Part shown: positions 1 through 5,089 of the stretch, in pieces
Layout of the letters: each line of letters starts with the position of its first letter
Numbering within the stretch: the first letter of the stretch is position 1
Source of the DNA: Clostridia bacterium
GTDB lineage: Bacteria; Bacillota; Clostridia; UMGS1810
Direction: 5' to 3'
Length of the DNA: 6,769 nt
NCBI GenBank assembly: GCA_016293435.1
Contig: JAEDEG010000131.1
Location: forward strand, 1-6,769
Program-made: the position numbers and the translations under genes
The notes under the pieces: generated by a model
Told to the model about the DNA's origin: nothing
The model's database searches: none
What the model saw: the letters and a program-made list of their open reading frames with translations, nothing else

Positions 1-103
1 AGCCGCGTCATTCAACGTTTTCAGTGGGAGATTGAACTCCCACTGAAAAAATTAGATGTCACCCGCCGCCTATAGAGGCGGGGGACATCTTAATTTAGTT
101 ATA
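1..103. repeat. Hairpin-rich intergenic repeat, copy 1 (cut by window start)
   Basis: This segment matches 3435-3537 at 102 of 103 positions; the only difference is G at 55 against A at 3489. It contains a perfect 13-bp hairpin (18-30 with 37-49, loop ATTGAA) and a GC-rich hairpin (55-67 with 77-89, one A/G mismatch, loop of 9). In the other copy a third small hairpin, GCGGC-AAA-GCCGC, lies at the left edge; here only its right arm is visible, so this copy probably continues to the left of the window. The right end (98-103) covers the stop codon of the DUF624 gene. No terminal inverted repeats, open frame or target duplication can be seen, so it could be a non-coding repetitive element, a mobile miniature element or a dispersed 3'-end element. 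Confidence 0.9.
46..89 (-). terminator. Probable terminator of the DUF624 gene, inside repeat copy 1
   Basis: Read on the minus strand, transcripts leaving the DUF624 gene meet a stem of 13 positions (one mismatch) rich in G and C, then TAATTTTTTC. A GC-rich hairpin followed closely by a run of six U fits an intrinsic terminator, although three bases (TAA) separate stem and run. The U run is also part of the base of the neighbouring 13-bp hairpin at 18-49, so the two structures follow one another directly. It is about 10 nt past the stop codon and no other terminator is visible for this gene within the window. Confidence 0.55.
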
Positions 104-974
104 TGTCTTTGGTATTAAGCACTCTGGTCTGCTTCTGAGCTCTCTGAATCATGTTTGAATCTATGGTCGGATACGTTATAAACACAACCACATAACCCAT
201 GAGCGACAAAAGAATACATGCAACAATAAGTGCCAGCGCCATCGACGAAAATACAAACAGATAAAGACATCCGATAAGAATTGCACCAAGCACCAATGTT
301 ATGAGTATATTGTTGGGAAGCTTACCGAGGGCAAAAACAAATGAATTTTTGAGTATTTTGTCAAGCCTAAGCTTAAAGGTTACCATCATTGTGTAGATAT
401 AATAATGCGCCCATGTAAAAACGATGGTGATTGCCGCAATAAAGCCTGACGCTAATTTAGGCATTATCAGGCCGGTTTCCGGCATGTCTTCGGGCATGAT
501 GAACATATAAAAATTAAAAGCCACATAAAGAAGCGTGTATGCCACTATGTCTATCGCTGCCATTGCAACGCCCTGAAGGTAATTTTTCTTAAACTGCGCC
601 CAAAAGTCAGACCACACCCATGCATGTTCTCGGCGTTGCATATTGCGCAGAACAAATACAAACCCTGCCGTGGCAGGACCTGTGATAAACACCGATAACA
701 CAATGATAATCAGACTTATATAGTCGGGATTGATGGTAAACACCGGCATCCGTGTAAGGTCTGCCAAGCTTTGCAGGTCACGGTTTAAGCTGACCGAAAA
801 GTACAAACCCGTCAAAAGAGGAATGAGTGAAATTGTATAGATAAAATTTAGCTGTATGAGCTTGCCTATCTTTTCACCTAAAATTTCAAAAAACAAAAAG
901 AAACGTCTTTTTTCCGGTTCGTCTTTTGGAATACCCGGTCCGGGCTTGGTTTCTTTTGTAATAATTTTTGCCAT
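99..974 (-). CDS. DUF624 / YesL-like integral membrane protein
   Basis: This is a 291-residue membrane protein of the DUF624 (YesL-like) type; the family's biochemical role is not established, though members often lie near carbohydrate-use genes. I see about six hydrophobic segments (roughly residues 40-62, 84-108, 134-158, 175-200, 222-242 and 245-268). The family-typical stretch GPATAGFVFVLRNM lies at 99-112 and is followed by the FWAQFKKNYLQG segment at 124-135. The N-terminal 38 residues are polar and charged, probably cytoplasmic. I chose the ATG at 972-974 because AGGT lies six bases upstream; the frame runs open to a TTG at 1014-1016, but that has no ribosome binding site. It is the last gene of the minus-strand HPr-like/DUF4364 group, 57 bp after the preceding stop. 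Its stop codon lies inside the repeat at 1-103, so the end of the reading frame may have been set by that element. Confidence 0.85.
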   Translation of the reverse strand: MAKIITKETKPGPGIPKDEPEKRRFFLFFEILGEKIGKLIQLNFIYTISLIPLLTGLYFSVSLNRDLQSLADLTRMPVFTINPDYISLIIIVLSVFITGPATAGFVFVLRNMQRREHAWVWSDFWAQFKKNYLQGVAMAAIDIVAYTLLYVAFNFYMFIMPEDMPETGLIMPKLASGFIAAITIVFTWAHYYIYTMMVTFKLRLDKILKNSFVFALGKLPNNILITLVLGAILIGCLYLFVFSSMALALIVACILLSLMGYVVVFITYPTIDSNMIQRAQKQTRVLNTKDI

Positions 975-1031
975 GCTTGTACCTGCTTTCTGTATAGTAA
1001 ATTCATATTGAGTCAATTCATAATACGAATT

Positions 1032-1568
1032 TTATTGAATTTTATCTTCAAGATAGCTTACGATATTCATATAAAAATCGTTGGTATGCTCTTTGAAATA
1101 ACGGCAGATTTTTTTTGATTTATCTTTTGCTCCCGCATACATTTCAAAATCAAGCAATTTTACATTGTTTTCTATAATTCCGCATACTACCTTATATTCG
1201 TTTTCATTAATGGGAATATAGTCGGCATACACTTTGTTGGCTTCGCTTTTGTCGTTGTTGATGCGCTTTGCCGCCTCCAGAATCTTCTCCTGCACGCTGG
1301 GCATAATTTCGTCTTTATAAAAATCATAGTAATCCTCTCCAAGGGAGGTGAGCATATATACAGTTTCGTCACCGATTTTGTTCTCTTCGATGCTATTCAT
1401 GCTCACAAGCTCCTGAAGATAGCTCTGGAGCTCGAAATACTGAATATCCGCACCCGATGAGACAACTTCACTGAGGATGGTGTATGTCGGACTTTTGTTT
1501 AAATTTTTGAGAGCATAAAAGATTATAATTTTAGCTTCATAATCATTTGGCTTATACAAATGCTCCAT
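1032..1568 (-). CDS. DUF4364 family protein, probable winged-helix
   Basis: The product has 178 residues and matches what I know of DUF4364, a clostridial family of about this length with an N-terminal winged-helix-like region and no fixed function. The family-like pattern is visible at 12-75: a first helix with AKIIIFYALKNLNKSPT, then the YFELQSYLQELVS recognition-type helix near 44-56, then a short beta-hairpin with YMLTSLGEDYYDFY. The C-terminal half is mixed and ends in a helix. There are no membrane segments or signal peptide. The ATG at 1566-1568 is preceded by AAGGAG eight bases upstream; a GTG three codons earlier (1575-1577) overlaps the ribosome binding site itself and is unlikely. 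It follows the HPr-like gene with a terminator hairpin between them and precedes the DUF624 gene by 57 bp. A transcription regulator role is a reasonable inference from the fold, but no DNA target is visible. Confidence 0.85.
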   Translation of the reverse strand: MEHLYKPNDYEAKIIIFYALKNLNKSPTYTILSEVVSSGADIQYFELQSYLQELVSMNSIEENKIGDETVYMLTSLGEDYYDFYKDEIMPSVQEKILEAAKRINNDKSEANKVYADYIPINENEYKVVCGIIENNVKLLDFEMYAGAKDKSKKICRYFKEHTNDFYMNIVSYLEDKIQ

Positions 1569-1590
1569 ATTGCACACTCCTTGATTTTTA

Positions 1591-1622
1591 AAAAGCGCAG
1601 CTTAAAAATAAGCCGCGCTTTT
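1591..1622 (-). terminator. Intrinsic terminator between the HPr-like and DUF4364 genes
   Basis: The two arms AAAAGCGC-A-GCTTA and TAAGC-C-GCGCTTTT form a stem of 13 base pairs with one A/C mismatch and a loop of four A. On the minus strand the stem is followed by a short T run (the stem ends ...GCGCTTTTT) and then AAAAATC. It starts 10 bp past the stop codon of the HPr-like gene. Only 22 bp separate it from the DUF4364 start, too little for an independent promoter, so it may act as a partial terminator that lowers expression of the two downstream genes. Confidence 0.7.
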
Positions 1623-1632
1623 AGAGCCTTTA

Positions 1633-1860
1633 TTATGCCATATACGGAGCAAGCTCTGCTTCGATAGCTTCGGTATCGTCACTATGCACCTGCACATTGA
1701 TGGGCTTTGTGAGATCGAGACTGAATATACCCATGATTGATTTTGCATCTACAACATATCTGTCGGAAATTAAATCAATATCAAAGTCATACTTACCTAC
1801 AATGTTTACAAAATTTTTAACATCGCCTATGGAGCCGATTTTTACACTGAATGTTTTCAT
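1633..1860 (-). CDS. HPr-like protein lacking the phospho-histidine site
   Basis: This 75-residue protein has the size and pattern of the HPr fold of the sugar phosphotransferase system. The best match is the central stretch VVDAKSIMGIFSLDL at 36-50, which corresponds to the KSIMG region of HPr around its regulatory serine; that serine is present here as S41. In true HPr a GxHARP motif near residue 15 carries the histidine phosphorylated by enzyme I; here the same place reads IGDVKNF (11-17) with no histidine, so it cannot pass phosphate to sugar permeases in the usual way. A serine-only regulatory role, as in Bacillus Crh, is an inference. The ATG at 1858-1860 has a strong AAGGAGGT nine bases upstream; the frame stays open further upstream into the promoter, but that part has no ribosome binding site and crosses the likely transcription start. 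A near-consensus promoter lies at 1931-1959. Confidence 0.88.
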   Translation of the reverse strand: MKTFSVKIGSIGDVKNFVNIVGKYDFDIDLISDRYVVDAKSIMGIFSLDLTKPINVQVHSDDTEAIEAELAPYMA

Positions 1861-1930
1861 TATGATATTACCTCCTTGTGACTTTCGGAGACTGATGCAT
1901 GTGCACCAATCCATCTTTAATTTCAATACA

Positions 1931-1959
1931 ATAATACAACTAATTTTATCAAATGTCAA
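1931..1959 (-). promoter_or_regulatory. Sigma-A type promoter for the HPr-like gene
   Basis: On the minus strand TTGACA (complement of 1954-1959) is followed by exactly 17 bp and TATTAT (complement of 1931-1936). The predicted start near 1924 gives a leader of about 64 nt that ends in the AAGGAGGT ribosome binding site. The -35 box lies back to back with that of mtaB, 16 bp apart. Confidence 0.8.
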
Positions 1960-1979
1960 GTCAAATAAATGGGACTTGA
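1956..1979. promoter_or_regulatory. Inverted repeat between divergent -35 boxes, candidate operator
   Basis: TCAAGTC (1956-1962) and GACTTGA (1973-1979) form a perfect 7-bp inverted repeat with a 10-bp spacer. Each arm overlaps the -35 box of one of two divergent promoters. A protein bound here could affect both the HPr-like gene and mtaB. It may equally be a by-product of two similar -35 boxes that happen to share an upstream GAC. Confidence 0.35.
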
Positions 1980-2003
1980 AAATATTTGTAAATAGTGTAT
2001 AAT
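1976..2003 (+). promoter_or_regulatory. Sigma-A type promoter for mtaB
   Basis: TTGAAA (1976-1981), 16 bp, then a perfect TATAAT (1998-2003). The predicted start near 2010 gives a leader of about 70 nt before the mtaB ATG. The leader carries a possible weak ATAAGG/CCTTAT pairing but no recognisable riboswitch. Confidence 0.75.
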
Positions 2004-2080
2004 AAGATAAGGTATACATTGATTAGGAATATCCCTTATTGCCATTTGATGTTACAATTATTTTTCAAGGAGTTTTACAT

Positions 2081-3376
2081 ATGAAATCAGTTGCATTCTG
2101 CACTCTGGGCTGTAAGGTCAATCAGTACGAAACCGAAGCCATGATAACACTTTTTAAAAACAAGGGCTACAAAATAAAAAGCTTTGACGAAATAAGCGAT
2201 ATTTATGTCATAAACACATGCACGGTAACCGGAACCGGCGACAGAAAATCAAGACAAATGATAAGCAGGGCACACAAAAAAAACCACAATGCGGTTATTG
2301 TGGTAGTCGGATGCTACAGTCAGGTTTCACCCGAAGAAATAAAAAAGCTGCAGGGTGTTAGTCTTGTGCTCGGCACAAAGGACAGAAGCCGTATTGTGGA
2401 GCTTACCGAAAAATACATCGGCGGCAGCGGCAGTCCCGAATATCACATAACAGATATTATGAAGCAAAGAGAATATGAAGAAATGTGGATTTCTGCCTAT
2501 GAGGACAAAACGAGAGCCTTTGTAAAAATTGAAGAAGGGTGCAGTGAGTTTTGCTCATATTGCATTATCCCCTATGCGAGAGGTCCGGTGAGAAGCAGAC
2601 CCACAGAAAGCATTGTCAAAGAAGTAACAGACCTTGCCGCCAATGGCTACAGGGAAATTGTTCTCACGGGAATACACATCGGTTCCTACGGCAGAGACCT
2701 TGAGGGCAAAAGCCTGATTGATGCAGTCAGAGCCGCGCACTGTGTGGACGCAGTGAAAAGGATACGTCTGGGTTCGGTTGAGCCCCGGGTACTCACCGAT
2801 GAATTTGTGCATGAAATATCCAAAATGGACAAGATTTGCGACCATTTTCATATATCTCTCCAAAGCGGATGTGACAAAACCCTTAAAAGAATGAACCGCA
2901 AATATACAACCGACGAATACAAAAAAGCCGTGGAAAGACTGAGAAACGCCTTTGACAATCCGGCAATAACCACCGATATAATAACAGGCTTTCCCGGTGA
3001 AACGGATGAGGATTTTGAAACATCACTCCAATTTATGAAAGATATTGCGTTCAGCGAGGTGCATGTGTTCCCCTACTCGCCGCGAAAAGGTACAAAAGCG
3101 GCCGACATGGACGATCAGATCGAAAAAAGAGTGCGGGAGCATCGTGCAAAAAAAATGATTGCAGATGCAAAATTGCTCCACAAAACCTATGTAGAAAGCT
3201 GTATGGGCAAAATCTATTCCGTGCTTTTTGAGCGCGAAATATCGCCCGGAGTATATGAGGGGCATATGACCAATTATGTTAAGGTTAGGGCAAGCTCCGA
3301 AACAAACCTATGCCACAAAATAGCTAAAGTTAAGGCTACAAGGTATGAAAACGGCGCAGTAGCCGGCGAGCTGTGA
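2081..3376 (+). CDS. mtaB: tRNA t6A37 methylthiotransferase MtaB
   Basis: This is a radical-SAM iron-sulfur enzyme that adds a methylthio group to C2 of t6A at position 37 of tRNAs reading ANN codons, giving ms2t6A. At 431 residues it has normal family length. The N-terminal methylthiotransferase domain (about 1-125) carries the three conserved cysteines C11 (LGCKVNQYE), C47 (NTCTVT) and C78 (VGCYSQ). The radical-SAM domain (about 145-370) has the CxxxCxxC cluster at C154, C158 and C161, followed by IIPYARGPVRSR, and the LTGIHIGSYG stretch at 195-204. A TRAM-like RNA-binding region fills about 373-431. LGCKVNQYE and CIIPYARGPVRSR favour MtaB over MiaB and RimO. The ATG at 2081 has CAAGGAG eight bases upstream; an in-frame TTG at 2039 lacks such a site. 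It is apparently monocistronic, running convergently towards the NSS transporter with the second repeat copy in between. Confidence 0.93.
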   Translation: MKSVAFCTLGCKVNQYETEAMITLFKNKGYKIKSFDEISDIYVINTCTVTGTGDRKSRQMISRAHKKNHNAVIVVVGCYSQVSPEEIKKLQGVSLVLGTKDRSRIVELTEKYIGGSGSPEYHITDIMKQREYEEMWISAYEDKTRAFVKIEEGCSEFCSYCIIPYARGPVRSRPTESIVKEVTDLAANGYREIVLTGIHIGSYGRDLEGKSLIDAVRAAHCVDAVKRIRLGSVEPRVLTDEFVHEISKMDKICDHFHISLQSGCDKTLKRMNRKYTTDEYKKAVERLRNAFDNPAITTDIITGFPGETDEDFETSLQFMKDIAFSEVHVFPYSPRKGTKAADMDDQIEKRVREHRAKKMIADAKLLHKTYVESCMGKIYSVLFEREISPGVYEGHMTNYVKVRASSETNLCHKIAKVKATRYENGAVAGEL

Positions 3377-3397
3377 CAAAACTAATAAAAAGCAAAA

Positions 3398-3421
3398 ATC
3401 AAATGATTTTGATAATTTTTT
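3398..3421 (+). terminator. Weak possible terminator after mtaB
   Basis: ATCAAA-TGAT-TTTGAT forms a 6-bp A/T-rich stem followed by AATTTTTT, 21 bp past the mtaB stop codon. The U run is good but the stem is weak and holds a single G-C pair, so termination may also depend on the hairpins of the repeat that follows. Confidence 0.35.
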
Positions 3422-3434
3422 CAATAAGCGGCAA

Positions 3435-3537
3435 AGCCGCGTCATTCAACGTTTTCAGTGGGAGATTGAACTCCCACTGAAAAAATTAAATGTCACCCGC
3501 CGCCTATAGAGGCGGGGGACATCTTAATTTAGTTATA
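3435..3537. repeat. Hairpin-rich intergenic repeat, copy 2
   Basis: It matches 1-103 at 102 of 103 positions, in the same orientation. Both edges are visible here. A small hairpin GCGGC-AAA-GCCGC (3428-3440) straddles the left edge, so the unit may begin near 3426. The 13-bp hairpin lies at 3452-3464 with 3471-3483, and the GC-rich hairpin at 3489-3523. The single substitution (A at 3489) breaks the outermost base pair of the GC-rich stem. It lies 58 bp after the mtaB stop and 72 bp beyond the stop of the convergent NSS gene, which has its own terminator, so this copy is not needed for ending that transcript. I do not recognise it as a named repeat family. Confidence 0.92.
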
Positions 3538-3552
3538 ATGTTACCAAAATCC

Positions 3553-3598
3553 AAAAAAATCCCGAAAGCCCGGATACATTATCAAGCTTTCGGGATTT
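3553..3598 (-). terminator. Strong intrinsic terminator of the NSS transporter gene
   Basis: AAATCCCGAAAGC (3557-3569) and GCTTTCGGGATTT (3586-3598) pair perfectly over 13 bp with a 16-nt loop. On the minus strand the stem runs into seven T in a row (3553-3559), three of them counted in the stem. It begins 11 bp past the stop codon. Confidence 0.88.
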
Positions 3599-3609
3599 AT
3601 AATTAAATT

Positions 3610-4965
3610 TTAGAGCTTAAATATTCCAAATGCATCAAGAACAGATGTAATGAGAATAAGAACTATGCATATCGGTGCAAAGTATTTGATAACAATGCGG
3701 AAAAGACCTCTTGCCTTGAAGCTGTGACCGGAGACTTCGACCTCGTGTTCAATTGCCGAGGTTTTTAGAACATAGCCCACAAATATACATGTGAGAAGTG
3801 CAACTATAGGCATTATAACGCTGTTGCTTATAAAGTCAAAGAATGAGAGAAAGTCCATGCCGATAATTTTTATTCCCGACCATACACCGTTACCCAGTGA
3901 GGAGGGAATTCCGAGAAGGATGATTATTGCAAACACTGCAATACATGAGAGCTTTCTGTTCCAGTGAAATTTGTCCATAAATATGGACACCACGGTTTCC
4001 ATAAGGGAAATTGATGAGGTGAGCGCCGCAAAGAACACCATAATGAAAAACGCCGCTCCCACAAACTGACCTGCCGGCATCGCAAGGAAAAGCTGAGGCA
4101 AAACCTCAAACATAAGGCTGGCTCCTTTTTCAAGAAGCTGCTCGGGATCACCAACTGCAAAAATGGAAGGAATTATCATGAGACCCGCCAAAAAAGCTAT
4201 GCCGGTATCAAAAATCTCTATATGACGTACCGAAGACTCTATACTGTTATCTTTCCTCATGTATGAGCCGTAAGTAATCATAATGCCCATTGCAAGCGAC
4301 ATTGAATAAAACAACTGACCCATTGCGGCAAGAACCGTTTTCACAGAAAAATGCGAAAAATTGGGAATTATATAATATTTGAGGCCATCCATTGCTCCGT
4401 CCATTGTAAGCGCATAGGCGGCAATAAACATTGAAAGAATCACAAGAATCGGCATAAGTATTTTGCTTACCCGTTCCACACCCTTTTCAACACCAAACCA
4501 TACAATTACGGCTGTTATGCCTATAAATGCCAAAAACCATCCTATAGGCTGACCTATCTGCGAAACAAAACCACCAAAATAGTCAGAACTTGCTGCGGCA
4601 ATACCTTCGCCCGATGCAAAAACCCAAAAATATTTGGTTACCCAGCCTCCTATTACAGAATAGTATGGCAGAATAATTACAGGAACAAGTGCGCTGAGAT
4701 AGCCCACAAAGCCCCATTTTTTGTCGAGCTTTCTAAAGGCTTCAACTGCGCTGAGACCGGTTTTGCGACCTATTGATATTTCGGCTGTCATGAGAGCAAA
4801 GCCAAATGTTACTGCAAGCACAAGATACACAAGCAGAAAAATTCCACCTCCGTACTGCGCGGCAAGATATGGAAATCTCCATATGTTTCCAAGACCTACT
4901 GCAGACCCGGCAGCCGCCATTATAAAGCCGAGCCTTCCGGAAAAGTTACCTCTTTGTTTTTCCAT
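3610..4965 (-). CDS. Sodium:neurotransmitter symporter (NSS) family transporter
   Basis: This 451-residue protein of the LeuT/MhsT type imports an amino acid with Na+ across the cytoplasmic membrane. Its length suits the shorter bacterial members, which have 11 membrane segments. Segment 1 carries GSAVGLGNIWRFPYLAAQYG (20-39), the unwound substrate and sodium site; A22, V23 and N27 fall where LeuT has its Na+ ligands. Segment 6 has GQLFYSMSLAMG (216-227), and segment 8 has FFAALTSSIS (311-320) with T316 and S317 matching the second Na+ site. In segment 7 my alignment puts D253 at the LeuT Asn286 position and A257 at Glu290. The exact substrate cannot be read from sequence. ATG at 4963-4965 has GGAGG nine bases upstream. 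It follows the AGCS gene on the same strand after 124 bp with no clear promoter (a TTGCAA/TAATAA pair at 16 bp spacing is the best candidate) and may be co-transcribed. Confidence 0.93.
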   Translation of the reverse strand: MEKQRGNFSGRLGFIMAAAGSAVGLGNIWRFPYLAAQYGGGIFLLVYLVLAVTFGFALMTAEISIGRKTGLSAVEAFRKLDKKWGFVGYLSALVPVIILPYYSVIGGWVTKYFWVFASGEGIAAASSDYFGGFVSQIGQPIGWFLAFIGITAVIVWFGVEKGVERVSKILMPILVILSMFIAAYALTMDGAMDGLKYYIIPNFSHFSVKTVLAAMGQLFYSMSLAMGIMITYGSYMRKDNSIESSVRHIEIFDTGIAFLAGLMIIPSIFAVGDPEQLLEKGASLMFEVLPQLFLAMPAGQFVGAAFFIMVFFAALTSSISLMETVVSIFMDKFHWNRKLSCIAVFAIIILLGIPSSLGNGVWSGIKIIGMDFLSFFDFISNSVIMPIVALLTCIFVGYVLKTSAIEHEVEVSGHSFKARGLFRIVIKYFAPICIVLILITSVLDAFGIFKL

Positions 4966-5089
4966 TAAATTGTTCCTCCGTTAAAAATTAAAAATATTTG
5001 ATACTCATTTTATATCTTAGTATATTATTACATATTTTTATAAATTTTGCAACAGTTTTCGGAAAATTTATTCTTTTTACTGCGCAAAA

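Noticed and set aside
91..102. Shared AATTTAGTTA between the repeat's right end and the 6572-6581 region
   Set aside because: It is a short A/T-rich match in a different context with no extension of similarity, so probably chance.
1878..1910. Palindromic GATGCATGTGCACC in the leader of the HPr-like gene
   Set aside because: The arms leave a loop of only two bases, and no T-box, riboswitch or anti-terminator pattern is present.
1697..2002. Open frame on the plus strand opposite the HPr-like gene
   Set aside because: It is antisense to a recognisable HPr-like gene and its promoter region, starts without a ribosome binding site and resembles nothing.
2555..3265. Minus-strand open frames inside mtaB
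   Set aside because: They are shadows of a well-conserved coding frame, with no ribosome binding sites or family motifs.
1..3537. CRISPR or tandem array formed by the 103-bp repeat
   Set aside because: There are only two copies, 3.4 kb apart with genes between, and no regular spacers.
4721..4984. Plus-strand frame over the start of the NSS gene
   Set aside because: It is antisense to the conserved first membrane segments of the transporter and has no start signal.
4966..5089. Promoter or terminator in the gap between the two symporter genes
   Set aside because: The gap is extremely A/T-rich; TTGCAA with TAATAA at 16 bp and an ATACT/AGTAT pairing can be drawn, but neither is convincing enough to list.
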